Shown: one piece after another, positions 12,801-25,148 of the stretch | Layout of the letters: every line of letters starts with the position of its first letter | How positions within the stretch are numbered: the stretch's first letter is position 1 | Assembly: GCA_028671895.1 (NCBI GenBank) | Contig: CM053801.1 | Coordinates: 15,847,375 to 15,911,374, forward strand | Direction: 5' to 3' | DNA: 64,000 bases | From: Oenanthe sinensis | Taxonomy: Eukaryota > Streptophyta > Magnoliopsida > Apiales > Apiaceae | The notes under the pieces: model-generated | Seen by the model: the letters and a program-made list of their open reading frames with translations, nothing else | Databases searched by the model: none | Told to the model about the DNA's origin: nothing | Program-made: the position numbers and the translations under genes

Positions 12801-14483
12801 GGGCCTTTTCTTTTTTGCCTTGGGGCCTCCTCTGGAAAGTATAAGATTAGGCCATGCGTAAAAGAATTGTGTGATAGGCAAAAAGCATGGCTTTTCAATT
12901 CTCTGGAGTTTGGAGTACGAAGTAATATTGTACGTGGGCTGTGACGCCTTAAACTGCAAACCCAGTTCATCGTCAAAAACATTTAGAGCCCGTTTATCTT
13001 ACCTCTTGAAGAAGATTTCTTGTCATTTAAACCTTTTAAGAAAATATAATTCTTTTATTTAAACCTAATTCTCATTTTGATTTTTATTAATAATATATAA
13101 CTGATATGAGTAATGAGATATAAATAACAAAATAACAAAAAAAATATTAAAAATCACGCTAAAAAGGAGACAGTGTTGAACTTTTTCAAGTTTTATAAAA
13201 TTAAACACCATATATTTATGGGTCATTTGATAAATCTGGATCAAACTTTCTGAATAATTGAAATTTCTGAATGAATTATTTTCTGAATCTATGATAATGT
13301 AGTTGTTTATCAAATTTTGATCATAATATCTGAACAGTGTAAAACTTTAAAATCAATATATATTATTCTTTCAATTTAAATTATTTATTATTTAATCTAT
13401 ATTATAAAATTTGATTAATTTTTTAAAAAATATATATTTTTAAATTATTTTTTATTTTAAGTGCTTTTAATGTAGAAAGATATCCAAATAAAATTATTTC
13501 AAAAGAAAAAAAGATATTCGGACCAAATTTATAGCCTATATCATTATCAAAAAAATTGAATTCAAAATTCATTTATTCACCAAAATAATATTAATTTTTT
13601 GAAATAACAAATGACTACAAAATGTTCATTTACAATAAAATATTAGCAACAAACTATATAATTATTAATTTACAAACAATATTGTCCAATTGTATCATAA
13701 CAATTTTATTGGCAGCTATATATTAAATTAAACATTATTTATATAGAATATAATTATAAAAATATATAATTATATTTAAAATTCAAAAATATAAATTAAA
13801 CTTTACAAGTCGGTAAGGGATTCATAGTACTTTTCTGAAAATAACAAAAATAGTGTGTAATTCTAGGTTGGTATAATAGCAGACATCAGTTATTTTGACT
13901 GGTTCAGCTGGATTTTAAAACATGGGTCGTTCAGAAGTTTTTTCTTCTCAGTCCAGAAAATTTAAATATTAATCAAACAATCTGAATGGCCAGACAAGTC
14001 TCGTCCAGTAGTTTTGGTTTCATTCCCTCGTAAACAAATGAACCTTTAGTCATCACTAATTGACGGTCAAGAAGAGGAGGAAAAAGCTAATATCAAAACT
14101 TATGGGATAAATGGGGAAAAAAGTCTGATATCTAAATCGTCAAAATTTAATTTTTTACTCTTAATTGCAAAGTTGACAGACACAGAGTAATAAAAAACAT
14201 AGGTTTTCTTTTTTAAGTTCAAGATATTATATCAGAAGTCAACTCATTCTATAAAATAAAGTATTCGCAAATGTAAATAATTATATCATTAAAATATTCT
14301 TAACATTCTTATTGTATGCATAACAACTCACATTTTTCTCAGTTAATCAAAAAATATCAAGAAACACGAGACTATAGCTAATACAAATATAACACATACT
14401 CGGTCTTCTTGTAAAAGGGCCAAAATTTTACGGTTACGCTGCAACACTATCTAAAAATATTGTCTATCACCACTTATACACCT

Positions 14484-15510
14484 GGCAATTCGGGTAAATG
14501 GTTCGGTTTTGAATCTGATCAATTTCAGTTCGGATTGATTTCCGGTTATAGTATATTTATATCTGATTCGGATTGGATCGAATTAGATTCGGATCCAGTT
14601 TCGGTTTTGCATAAATTGAATCGGTTTTGGTTCGGATCGGTACAATTTTGGTTCAGGTCAAAATTGGATTGAAATTCGGATAAAAACGGATTAAATTCGT
14701 TTCGGATCTTTTTCGGATTTTAGATTTAAAATTAAATTTTATTTGGATTAAAAGTTCAATTCGATTAATGTTAAATAAATTCAAATTATCATCGAATTTA
14801 AAAAAAGATCATTAAGCGAAGTTGTCAAATAATAGTTTTTTAAATTTAAATTTAATAAAACAATACTCAATAAATTAATTATCTCGATTAATTAATACAT
14901 TTCTCTATTTCTGACTTTGGTTAATATAATAAAAAACACTAAATACTCGTAATATAACAATTTTATAAAAAAATCTTGAGGGCCAAATTAAAATATAAAT
15001 ATATTTTAATAAATTTTATATGCACATATATAATATACAATATTTATTTTTTTTAATATGAATTTATATTCACTTTTCTTTATTTTTTAGTAAATTCAAA
15101 ATAAATATTATTCTTATTTTTTCAATTTTTTATTTTACGAATACATGTATTATATGTATGAATTAGGTATACGTGTATAATGTATTTGTGATGTAACGAG
15201 TCATAAGATAGTATGTATGAAGAATACGTAGGATTTATTTAATTTGAGTCATATTCGGTCTGTATAAATTTTCATTTGGATTTTATTGATTCGGGTCATT
15301 ATCGGGTTTGTTATTTCGGACATTTTCGATTAAAATTCCGGTTCCGGATCATTTTCGGATTGGATCGAATCAGTTTTCGGATTTTATTATTTTGAACCGA
15401 AATCGGTTCAAATCAGATTGTTTCGGATTCGGTTACATTTTCGAATTATCAAATTTGAATACAAAATCGAATCTCAGTTCCCTATATTCCGGTTTGGTTC
15501 TTCGGATTCA
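14484..15510 (+). repeat. TTCGG-rich repeat blocks flanking an AT-rich core
   Basis: Two blocks, 14484-14730 and 15290-15510, are dense in degenerate TTCGGAT and GGTTCGG motifs. About 550 bases of AT-rich DNA separate them. They may be the ends of one element or two copies of one repeat. The open frames across them are translations of the repeat and match no family I know. Confidence 0.45.
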
Positions 15511-16474
15511 GACCCATTTTGCTAAATCTAAACTTAGAAGAATTCATTTATGTCTGGGAATGAACATTAAATCACTTTTGGATCGGAAAATATTATTCCC
15601 CTTCCTATTATATGAATTTAAAATCAATATTTGAATTTGTTTCGATTTTCATTTGAGATTACTTTTTTTTATTAAAAAAAAGTATTTTTCTTCGTTCTCC
15701 GTTTCATATCAAACAAAATTTGGAATCTCTACCTCAAGGTCTCCAGTGACGGACTGACGGGTGAGGCAGGACGAAATGATGACATCCCCGTTTATGCGAT
15801 TGGTTTTGCTATAACTTAAACAAATTCTTTCGAATATATTTTGATTTTTTTTATAGCTAATTCATATATTTTGATATTTTTTTTGCTATTAGTTATGTCG
15901 ATTTTTTCATCAAATGCTTTCGGAGTAAAACTTGAAAAAACTCAAGTAAAAAGTCACAATTAGAAGTATGTGGGTAATTGGCCGATCGATTGTTTTTCTC
16001 TATATTTTTAGTAACATCATATGAAATTTATACGTAAAGTAACCTATTACCTTACAATCTAGAATCTAAGCAAAATAACTATTAAATGGATCGGGAAAGT
16101 GTTTTAAAAAAATGTATAGGAAAAGTAGAGGATTTTTTCGTAATTAAGTCAAGAAGAGAAGAGGGCTCTGTACATTCAGTGTCATAAATTATAATAGCAA
16201 GTATGGTTTGTGGAGTTAGGGTGTTCGATCAAGTCATGGAGTGTGTTGTTCATTTGCCTAGCTCCATATTAATCAGATAGTTATAACTTATAACCCTGCA
16301 GAGTAAGGAGGAGGATCACATGCTAGTTATGATCCGTCCCCGATATTCACCCGCACTTGTACTAGTCAATGCGGGTAATTAATCGAGTTGATGGTTAATA
16401 ATATGGAGTAAAAAATATTTGATTAAAAAATTGTGATTACGGAATGAAATCAATTAATGTGTATATTATGCGCT

Positions 16475-16858
16475 CTTATCCGTACCCTACTCGGTCATTA
16501 TTATATATATAATTAAAAAATTAAAAAATATATTATTTTATATGTTAACATCTATTCAATTAATATTAAGTATACAAAAATAAAGAATTATAAATACATA
16601 TGATTATATGTATTGTATTAAGAAAATATATTTATATATAAAATAAAATAATAATTAATAATTAAAAATATATGACTAGCGCAGCGGATAATACCCGCTC
16701 CTACCCGAATACTAAGTGTTGAATATGAATAGACTAAATCAATACCCGCTAGTATAATGCAGACAGAACAGATAATTTTATTTAAATACGAGTCGGATGA
16801 CAGATGACGGATATATACAATAAAACCCGCTTTGAACCCGACTCATTTTCATCCCGAT
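16475..16858 (-). repeat. Dispersed AT-rich repeat, copy B
   Basis: This is the inverted partner of the repeat at 10319-10720. Read on the - strand it contains GCGGGTTTTATTG, GCGGGTATTGATT and TATTCATATTCAA in the same order as copy A. The sequence is non-coding. Confidence 0.5.
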
Positions 16859-17040
16859 TCGATTCACATATTAAAGTGCTGGCCGGTGGCTTGATCATAT
16901 CTTTCGCATGTTTTTAAGCGGAGCATGTCAGGATCAGCTAGGTGAAGTATTAGCTTCCTTAGCAGTGAGCCTGAGTCAGGACATGTAAAATTAGGTGTTC
17001 CTGTATTTCTCTTCGTGATATGTAAAATAATTAAACATGT

Positions 17041-17245
17041 TGTGGCCGTTTGAGTTCCTTAAACTTAAAACAAGTTATTTATTTTATATTTTTTTATATT
17101 TTTTTTAAAGATAAATATTTATTTTAGAATTTTAAAATCAAATATTATTTTCAAAATAAAAAATAAATTACTTATTTTTCATAAAAAGTACATACATACT
17201 TATTTTTTTTCGGAAAAAATGACTTATTTCAGGAAAAAAATGATT
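17041..17245. repeat. hAT-like miniature element rich in ACTTATTTT (copy 1)
   Basis: The left side has GGCCGTTTGAGTTCCTTAAA and the interior has TTACTTATTTTTCATAAAAA and CTTATTTTTTTTCGGAAAAA. Related sequence occurs at 23510-23722 and 58983-59220. The ends are decayed, so the limits are approximate. Confidence 0.4.
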
Positions 17246-17620
17246 GCCAGGGCCCTTGTAGTTTGAATTCCAAACTACTACTGCTACAGCCTAGCCATAG
17301 TTGGTAAATCTATTGTAATAGGTAGCAACCCAAGGTTAGCATGGTTAAAAGACATAATATTTTTCAAATTCTCACTCCATTTTTCAAGTTATGATTCTTT
17401 CTATTCTTAAATGTAAAAGAATTTAATAATTAAGAGTTTCTCAGACTCCTTATTTAATTTTCCAAACCCGTCTGATTTTTCGTTTTTTATTAATCAAATA
17501 CTAGGTTGTAGGTTCCAGCTACAACTTGCTCAGAATCAGAATAGTAGGTGCCATCCGACTATGATCTCTTATTTTGGAGGAATCATACAAAATTGTAAGT
17601 CGATTTTTTCGAATTGAACT

Positions 17621-17622
<2 letters not shown>

Positions 17623-17651
<29 letters not shown>
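17623..17651 (+). repeat. Homopolymer run of 29 C
   Basis: An uninterrupted C tract within AT-rich repeat DNA. Its exact length may be unreliable, because long homopolymers are error-prone in sequencing and assembly. Confidence 0.9.
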
Positions 17652-17975
17652 GAATCATAACCGATGTTTGTTAAACGGCCTGTCAATAATATTGCTCATA
17701 CAGTCGCAAAAATATTGTAACTGATCGTAATTATGGAGGACACGAAATTCTGTCTTACTTTCAAGGTGTAATTTTGAATGATTTATTAATGAATTTTGAG
17801 CCTTTATTTTAAAAATAAATAAATAGGAAAGAGCTAGAGTAATAATAAAAGATTAATGTTACAGTTTAAAATAATCAAATAATTACTAATTAGCTTTTGA
17901 TTTTTAGTCTCGGATTATTTTAAAAATATCGGATACATATACAGGTACTCATAAATATTGGAAAAGAAAATTCTA

Positions 17976-18420
17976 AGAGTGGTTTGGTTCATTAGATAGT
18001 ATGAGTTTAGTATCGGAAATCAGGTTATGCTGATATGAGGATGAAATTTCATTATTGATATCATGTGTTCGGTTTGGTTCCGAAATGAAATTATTTAATA
18101 TAAAATATTATTGAATTAATAGTTAGATAAATTTATTTTGTTATATAAATAAATTTTTCTATTACTAGTAATGCTTGATTGTATATATTATTATTTTTTG
18201 ATTATTAATAATGTTAATTATCAATAATAAAATAATAATATTAAAATTGATACTCATACCCTTCCCTCGTACTCACCTCCACTCTTGAGTATAAAAACCC
18301 ATATATTGTGAGTTTGAGGTATGTGATTGAAATTTTAAAAAATTGAAACAAACACAAGGTATAGATTTTATTCATTCTAAATTCATACCTCATTCCAGAA
18401 ATTCTGAACCAAACGACCCC
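17976..18420 (+). mobile_element. hAT-like MITE with GTTTGGTTCA ends, copy 1
   Basis: The left end has GTGGTTTGGTTCATT and the right end has AATTCTGAACCAAACGACC, which form short inverted repeats. The body has TACTCACCTCCACTCTTGAG and GAGTTTGAGGTA, shared with the element at 59658-60100. It has no coding capacity. I could not find a clear target duplication. Confidence 0.55.
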
Positions 18421-18679
18421 GAAAGAATTATCACCCCGATACAGAATTATTTAAGGGAGAGTAAATGATAAATGGGTGATTAATACCATAGGACCATCTT
18501 AAGATGATGCTCCCTAAACCGGGGAAGTTAGTTCAGCATTACTCATGCGCCAGCTTTTTTGGCACCATCCAGGGCCTCTAGGCTCGATCAAATAGAAATA
18601 AATTATGTCAAAGTGGTTTTTTATCCGATTACTGATTAACCGTAAATTAGGGTGATAATTTAACAGAATTTAATATAAT

Positions 18680-18892
18680 AGCAAGAGAAATGCTAGCTAC
18701 CCAAATAATTTCTCAATTTTTTTTTCAAATACTGAGTTGTCGCGTATGTAAATGATAATTTTACTAATAATAATATGGGAACTCGCGTATACACACGCGC
18801 TTACGAATTAAAACTTGCCATGTATCTACCACGTCATTTTGAAAAAATTTTTGGATAACTTTTGGTGTCCCTAGCACTACTCATTAAAATAT
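18680..18892 (-). mobile_element. Short MITE, copy 1 of an inverted pair
   Basis: This about 210-base segment has inverted ends (AATGCTAGCTACCCAAA at left; TTTTGGTGTCCCTAGCACT at right). Its reverse complement matches 19000-19190 through ATGACGTG, TTTTAATTCGT and GACAACTCA blocks. Non-coding. Confidence 0.55.
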
Positions 18893-18999
18893 CCGTTGAA
18901 ATCTATTAAAATGCGGATAAATACACTCTCAATAATCAAGTCAAATTCTGAGCAGTTAATTTTTTCAATTTAATTTATGTAAATAATTTGATTAAAAAG

Positions 19000-19190
19000 T
19001 AATGCTACGTATCTCAAAAGTTATCCCAATTTTTTCTCAAATGACGTGACATGACTTATTTTAATTCGTGGGCACATATGTATGCACGCGGGATATCATA
19101 TTATTATAGAAAAATTATCAATTACACAAATGACAACTCAACATTTGGATAAATTTTAGAATAATTTTTGGGGTCTTTAACATTTTTTTT
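19000..19190 (+). mobile_element. Short MITE, copy 2 of an inverted pair
   Basis: Same family as 18680-18892 in opposite orientation, about 110 bases away. It begins with AGTAATGCTACGTATCTCAA and ends with TTTGGGGTCTTTAACATT. It is more diverged at the ends. Confidence 0.5.
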
Positions 19191-19443
19191 ATTTTAATAC
19201 CATGCGGGGTCTTGCAAACCTGACTCAGAATCTTATAGTGTCTCAATATCATCTTTTTTAGGTCATCAATGTTTATTATTTTATTAAATTTTAAATTTCA
19301 TTGAATTTAAAAAAATTATATAATGTAAATTATTGGCTCTTAATAATAACAATACTCTTTAAATCCATTCTCATTTAATTTTATATTATTAGAAATAATT
19401 TGGACCCATAAAAATACAAAAGAAAGTGGATAGAAAGAGAGTA

Positions 19444-20032
19444 TAGTAAAACCTCTATAAATTAATATAATTGAGACTTGGGACCAAATAATTTTATTAG
19501 TTTAGAGAGGTATTAATTAATCGATAAATTAATAATTATTAATTTATAAATAGTTTTCAATATCAAACAAAATTAAATTTTATTTACATAAATTCAAATA
19601 CAACGAATTGTACTATTTTATGTATTATACTTAATTCAATGAGTATTATTTATAAATTCAAAGTGTATCAATAAGATTTAGTGTACTGAGCTCATCGAAG
19701 ATACTTAATTTTTTTTTGATATAGTTCAAAAGCAACACATCAGAGTTCTTGGATGCTATCTCTGTGTTTTACGAAAATTTAAATTTTAAGAAGAAGTAGA
19801 CAACAATATAATCGTATTTTATAAAATTGTAATATATATATATATATATAATTATCATGAATTATTAATTTATGATATTATTGGGACCATATATTTATAA
19901 AGGAATTTTTCAAAAATTATTATCTTATCGAAATTGTTCATTTTTTAAACTGACCCAAGCCGGGACTAGAGAAATATATTATTTTAGAGAGGTTATTAAT
20001 TTAAAGAGTATTAATTTATAGAGATTTTACTG
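19444..20032 (+). mobile_element. Emigrant/Lemi-like (pogo-type) MITE
   Basis: The left end TAGTAAAACCTCTATAAATT is mirrored at the right end by AATTTATAGAGATTTTACTG, a terminal inverted repeat of about 24 bases. TA flanks both ends (19442-19443 and 20033-20034). The terminal sequence is that of the Emigrant-type family in the Tc1/mariner-pogo group. At 589 bases without a transposase frame it is non-autonomous. A (TA)n run lies inside at about 19839-19858. Confidence 0.75.
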
Positions 20033-21051
20033 TATATTTTACAAATATATTATAAAATATTATTTAAGAAGAGCGGGGAAGAGTTCTTAAAAATGAAGGG
20101 AGAGATAAGGCTTTTAGTGATTTTAGGAGCCATTAGTAATATCTTGAAATAACATTTTCATCCTCCCTCCACAAATTTCAAGTCAAAAACCAAAATAAAT
20201 AGTCTCTCTGAGCCCTTTATCACTCGGTGAACAGTGCTATACTTATATTATTATTAGTTTTATTATTATTATCATCTACAAATATAATATACACAAATTT
20301 ATATATACTATAGTGCACGTACAGACAGTCTCCTATTTCTAGTATTTTAACATTAGGGACTCATAAAATTTCAAGAATTTCTAGTTTTTATGTAAGGAGC
20401 CACCGTGTAATTTGATAATTTTATGATTTTTTTAGAACACTCTTTTTCCCCATTTTGAGGTTTTTCACATAGGATTTTACTCAAATGTGTTTTTAATGAG
20501 ATATGTTTTATCGGATATAAAGGTTTTTTATTATATAAACTTCAGGTAATATTTTTCTTATGGATCGTTCGACCCATGAATTGATTAAACATACATTTCG
20601 ATTAGATGATAAACTTTTATTATCTTTGTGATGTATTATCGAATATTTTATATCAATAAAGCGATCTTCGTTTTTCTGACTACGTATGCATTTCAATTTT
20701 TATACATTCACATAAAAAATTGACTCATTAAATTTTTTTACTGAATGTGATGTAGGTAACTCTCGATGTTATTAATATCACACACTATGAGATTGGCCAC
20801 GTCACATATATATAACTCCATATTTGTAATAGAGGGGGTATATATATGTATAATAGTGTGATATTGGCAAGTTGATTAGTATAATAAATGGTGGTTTCAC
20901 AATATATGTTAGTTTTTGACAAGAGCTAGCGAGGAATCTAGGATCGATTATCCTTCACTTGATGTATCTACTCACTTTGTACGTTGTGTGGCTTAATCAC
21001 CACCATGGTGCAAACAGCAGTCACATCCACATAACTACCTCCTCAAAAATT

Positions 21052-21088
21052 CCACGTGGCTATCCGATGACCGTTCCTTTAACCTAAC
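21052..21088 (+). promoter_or_regulatory. G-box and MYB site upstream of CHS (ACE/MRE-like unit)
   Basis: CCACGTGG at 21052-21059 is a perfect palindromic G-box, the core that bZIP factors such as HY5 bind. AACCTAAC at 21081-21088 fits the MYB-recognition element. The two are 21 bases apart, roughly 120 bases upstream of the probable transcription start. Paired ACE and MRE sites make up the light-responsive unit of parsley and other CHS promoters, so light and MYB control is a reasonable inference. Confidence 0.7.
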
Positions 21089-21170
21089 AACCTTAAGATC
21101 ATACTAAAATTTCATCACTAGATTTTCAAGCTCTTGTCGTGACTCTATATTAGCCTAGCTCTCGATCTTT

Positions 21171-21180
21171 CTATATATAA
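21171..21180 (+). promoter_or_regulatory. TATA box of the CHS gene
   Basis: CTATATATAA lies 106 bases before the ATG. It is followed by a purine-rich leader and sits downstream of the G-box and MYB site. Transcription would start about 30 bases further on, near 21205. Confidence 0.7.
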
Positions 21181-21285
21181 GAAGAAATTAAGGGAAGAGA
21201 AGAACACAAATCGATCTTCTGATCTCGTTACATAAATACAACTAGCTAGGGGTTAATTTAGAGAGAGATTGATTGATTTAGATCA

Positions 21286-22689
21286 ATGGCTTGTAACCAT
21301 AATGCACAAATTGAGGAGATGAGGAAAAAGCAAAGGGCTCAAGGTCCTGCAAATATACTAGCTATCGGCACTGCCACTCCTTCCAACTGTGTCTATCAGG
21401 CTGATTATCCTGATTATTACTTTCGTATTACAAACTCCGAACACATGACGGATCTCAAGCTCAAATTCAAGCGAATGTGTATGTCTCTCGATCTCTTCCC
21501 TTTGTTTAAATCGCGTGTGTGTGTGTGAATATGAATATTAAGTTTGAGTTTTAAAAATTGAGCCACAATTAATTAAATATTGCACAAGAAGTGCAGCACG
21601 TAAAGTTGAAAAGCTTTATTAATTACGTACGTACGTAGGTAAATAAGTAGTAATATATTGACATGTTTATGCATGGTTTGTTCAGGTGAGAAATCTATGA
21701 TCAGAAAGCGTTACATGCATTTAACAGAAGAATATTTAAAAGAAAACCCTAATGTATGTGCCTACGAGGCACCTTCTCTGGATGCTCGCCAAGACCTGGT
21801 CGTGGTGGAGGTTCCGAGGCTAGGCAAAGAAGCTGCAAGCAAAGCCATTAAAGAGTGGGGCCAATCCAAATCCAAGATCACTCATCTCATTTTCTGCACA
21901 ACTTCAGGTGTCGACATGCCCGGGGCTGACTATCAGCTCACCAAGCTCCTCGGTCTCCGTCCCTCGGTCAAGCGCTTCATGATGTACCAACAAGGTTGCT
22001 TTGCTGGTGGCACCGTCCTCCGTCTCGCCAAGGACCTCGCCGAGAACAATGCCGGTGCACGTGTCCTCGTTGTCTGCTCGGAGATCACTGCCGTCACTTT
22101 CCGTGGCCCATCCGACTCCCACCTTGACTCCCTAGTTGGCCAGGCACTTTTTGGGGATGGTGCAGGTGCTCTCATTGTCGGGTCGGATCCGGATCTATCC
22201 GTGGAGCGTCCGCTCTTTCAGCTCATATCCGCGGCCCAGACAATTTTACCCGACTCCGACGGGGCGATCGACGGGCATCTCCGTGAAGTGGGCCTCACCT
22301 TCCATCTCCTTAAAGACGTGCCGGGCTTGATCTCCAAGAACATCGAAAAGTCATTGAAGGAAGCTTTCGGGCCTATAGGGATATCGGACTGGAACTCATT
22401 GTTCTGGATAGCCCATCCGGGTGGTCCGGCTATTTTGGATCAGGTAGAGCTCAAGTTGGGTCTTAAAGAAGAAAAAATGCGGGCGACCCGACAAGTGTTG
22501 AGTGATTATGGGAACATGTCAAGTGCATGTGTGTTGTTTATATTGGATGAAATGAGAAACAAGTCAATCGAACAAGGAAAGACAACTACGGGAGAAGGTT
22601 TGGATTGGGGTGTTCTTTTCGGGTTTGGGCCGGGTCTGACAGTGGAAACAGTTGTGTTGCATAGCGTACCCGCAACCATAACTCAGTGA
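21286..22689 (+). CDS. CHS: Chalcone synthase (type III polyketide synthase)
   Basis: Two exons, 21286-21478 and 21686-22689, split after the first base of the conserved Cys65 codon, the usual CHS intron site. The 398-residue product condenses p-coumaroyl-CoA with three malonyl-CoA to give naringenin chalcone, the first step of flavonoid synthesis in the cytosol. The catalytic triad is intact: Cys169 in YQQGC, His308 in IAHPGG and Asn341 in YGNMSS (alfalfa 164, 303, 336). The gatekeeper Phe is present in ALFGDGAG. The residues TTSGVDMPG and TAVTF that shape the cavity, and the signature GFGPGLTVETVVL, are also kept. This supports true CHS rather than stilbene synthase, though the two cannot be fully separated by eye. 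The second exon is GC-richer than its surroundings. Antisense frames in it are shadows. Its short C-terminal tail (PATITQ) is slightly longer than in legume CHS. Confidence 0.96.
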
Positions 22690-22838
22690 AGTTGTTCCGA
22701 ATGATTTGGGTTTAATAATAATCTATCTAGTACGTGGGTGTGTGCACTCTTTGTTATTTAGTTTCTTCTGCTTTGGATTTGCTCCTGCATCTCGTGTTTA
22801 AGTTTACCCTACTTTTCTATATATGTATTTGTCTGTTC

Positions 22839-22844
22839 AATAAA
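22839..22844 (+). terminator. Candidate poly(A) signal of CHS
   Basis: AATAAA lies 150 bases after the stop codon, in U-rich 3' sequence. Plant poly(A) signals are loose, so this is only the best match. Confidence 0.4.
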
Positions 22845-22889
22845 GATATTTTTTTCCTTCACTTTTGTACTGTTGTATTTCACACTTGT

Positions 22890-22921
22890 TTTATATATAT
22901 ATCTATATCTATATCTATATA

Positions 22922-22952
<31 letters not shown>

Positions 22953-22990
22953 TTCATTATATAATATTATATATATATATATATTTCACT
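22890..22990 (+). repeat. (TA)n / TATATC microsatellite with tandem ATAATATTATA blocks
   Basis: Simple AT repeats with TATATAATATTATATATA repeated three times between TTTCATTA or TTTCACTA spacers. Short open frames here are translations of the repeat. The tract directly abuts the Stowaway element that begins at 23004. Confidence 0.85.
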
Positions 22991-23003
22991 ATATAATATT
23001 ATA

Positions 23004-23245
23004 CTTCCTCCGTCCCACCCATTTGTTTACATTTCGGAGAGAGGGTCGGTCACGCATTTTAAGGTGCATATAAAGTATAGTTCCGTAACTTATTTTTACA
23101 ATTTTTTGTTTTTGAATAAAAACTGAATATTTAAATTTTTATTCAGAAAAAAATAATTTAAAAATAAGTTATGAAACTATATTTTACATGCACCTTAAAA
23201 TATGTGCCAGACCTTTTCTCCAAAATGTGAACAAATGGGTGAGAG
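23004..23245 (+). mobile_element. Stowaway-like MITE, near-perfect palindrome
   Basis: The left end CTTCCTCCGTCCCACCCATT and the right end AATGGGTGAGAG, flanked by TA (23002-23003, 23246-23247), fit Stowaway (Tc1/mariner) elements. The whole 242 bases fold on themselves: TTTTAAGGTGCATATAAAGT at left pairs with the complement of CATGCACCTTAAAATATG at right. No coding capacity. Confidence 0.8.
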
Positions 23246-25140
23246 TAATTCATTGATATAAAGACGACTTGGTTAATTTCAACCAAAAAGAACAACTACA
23301 TGTTTGTGTTAAGGCACGGATCCAGATTTTTTCTTTTAAAGTGCATCTGAATATATTTTAAAATTTAATTTTCCGGAGGACACTCTTGTATATTTTTAAA
23401 ATTTTAATAGTGTGTCCCGTAACTCTTATTAAATCCGCCTCTATTTATCATTTTTTTAATTAAAAAAAAGCTGATTATATATATAAACTAGTCATGATAC
23501 ATATAATTGGCCTGACTTAAAATAAGTCCTTTTGGACTTATTTTCGGGTAAAAATTTCATATTTTGATAAATGTTTTTTATACAAGTATTTAATGTATAT
23601 TTGAGATTCTATAAGTTGCAAAAAAAAGTTAACTTTTTTCAGAAAAAAGTTAGGAATCTCTAACTTTGTCTTAAAATAAGTTGACTTATTCCGGAAAAAA
23701 GTTCCCCCAAACACCCCCAATGTATACCACATATTCACAACTCGTAAGTATATATAAAACTGTAAATATGCTAGTATTTTAGACGCAACATATATGTGAA
23801 AGCCAACATGTAATTGTTATGGTATGTCTCATGCAAAGAATGAGGACCATCCAAACATAAATTAAAACAAAGAAGATTAGAACAAGGTTTAGTCGAATAC
23901 AATTAGAGTAACATCAAAATTTAGACATCAATTAATAGCATTTTCATAGTTTAGTGGGGAGAATAATAACGTTTTAATGACTGTAAAATTGATCGCAGGC
24001 GAACATAACTCATGACTTGAAGTTAATAAAATATAAGCATAAATGAGGTATAGTCGGGAATTAAGTGACGGGGAAGTAGGGACCCCTTTATTTAATTTTA
24101 TTCTCAACTACTGCTCAATTCAACAGAGTTTTTGACGGTGCAGACAATTTTTTTCAGGTATTTTTTTTGTATTTAAATCAGGTCGGATTTTTAAATTCAA
24201 CTTTTTACACTTAAGCTCCATGTTATCATTCTCTAAATTAAAAAAATCTTTGGAATTGTTAACCACCCAAAGGTGACCAGGCAGAGGTGGGCTCGGCTGT
24301 AAGAGAATTACGAGTATTTTTAAAATTTAATTTATATATACGAAGTGTAGTACGACCGAAGCATGACTTGTCTCGGATAGAAAATATCTCAAAAATATGA
24401 GCTTTAAATTTATTGCTGCCTTTATATTTGTTGTTTGATTTTTTTTGTATTTATTTTAAAGTGTATTAATCAAATATGATCGCCAATTCAAAATATAATT
24501 TTATTTAATTTTTCTAAAAAGTTAATTTTAAAGTTGATTTATACTGCATTAATTATTTTTTTAGTTACAACCCAAATCAATTTCGAAAAATATAAAATTA
24601 ATTTATAAAATCGTATTTTTGAAAATTCTTTTGTACGAAATTGTATTTTTGAAAAAAATATGAAAATTGTATTTTTGAAAAAGGCCTGAATTAAATTATT
24701 ATTTTTAATTTTTTTTATAAATTATAATATTAATAATATATTTTTATTGAAATAAAAAAATTAATATAAATTAATAATAAAAAATGCAAATTAGAAATTA
24801 TCAAGTACTTCACAAGAAATATATAAGCCCGTAAAGATAATACAGAGTAGACATATCACTAGCAAAACAAATACAATCTTAGTTTATAGCTTTGATTTTT
24901 ATTAGTATTTTAAGGCGTATAAAAGACCTAGTTTAATAAATTATTTTTTGATTTTTTTTCTAAACAAAAAGTTAAATATTAAATTTTAATTTAGAAAAAG
25001 TAATTTGAAAAGATAATAATTTGTCGAACTATATTTTCTATGCGTGCGTAAAAAATCAAAGAGACAACTAATTAACAACGGATGGAGTATTAGACAACAT
25101 TTATTTATTTTCATAGCTGTATTCAGCATTTGAGTGGAAT
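23246..25140. other. Region between CHS and RPS27, no gene seen
   Basis: AT-rich with no open frame of note. It includes a second ACTTATTTT-rich hAT-like element at about 23510-23722, whose right end reads TTCCCCCAAACACCC. Otherwise I see nothing that I can name. Confidence 0.5.
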
Positions 25141-25148
25141 AGGCAGAT

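Larger units (their letters stand above)
8051..21050. other. Thirteen-kilobase gene-free region made of repeats
   Basis: I find no gene here on either strand; all open frames are short and have no family resemblance. The sequence is strongly AT-rich with many decayed repeats, listed separately. Unassigned parts include 8051-9570, 12810-14480, 15520-16470 and 20035-20900. A tRNA-like B-box (GAGTTTGAGTCCC) near 8584 may mark one more SINE remnant. Confidence 0.6.

Noticed and set aside
21904..22330. Antisense and alternate-frame open frames inside CHS exon 2
   Set aside because: They lie within the strongly conserved CHS coding frame and have no family resemblance; they are shadows of its GC-rich sequence.
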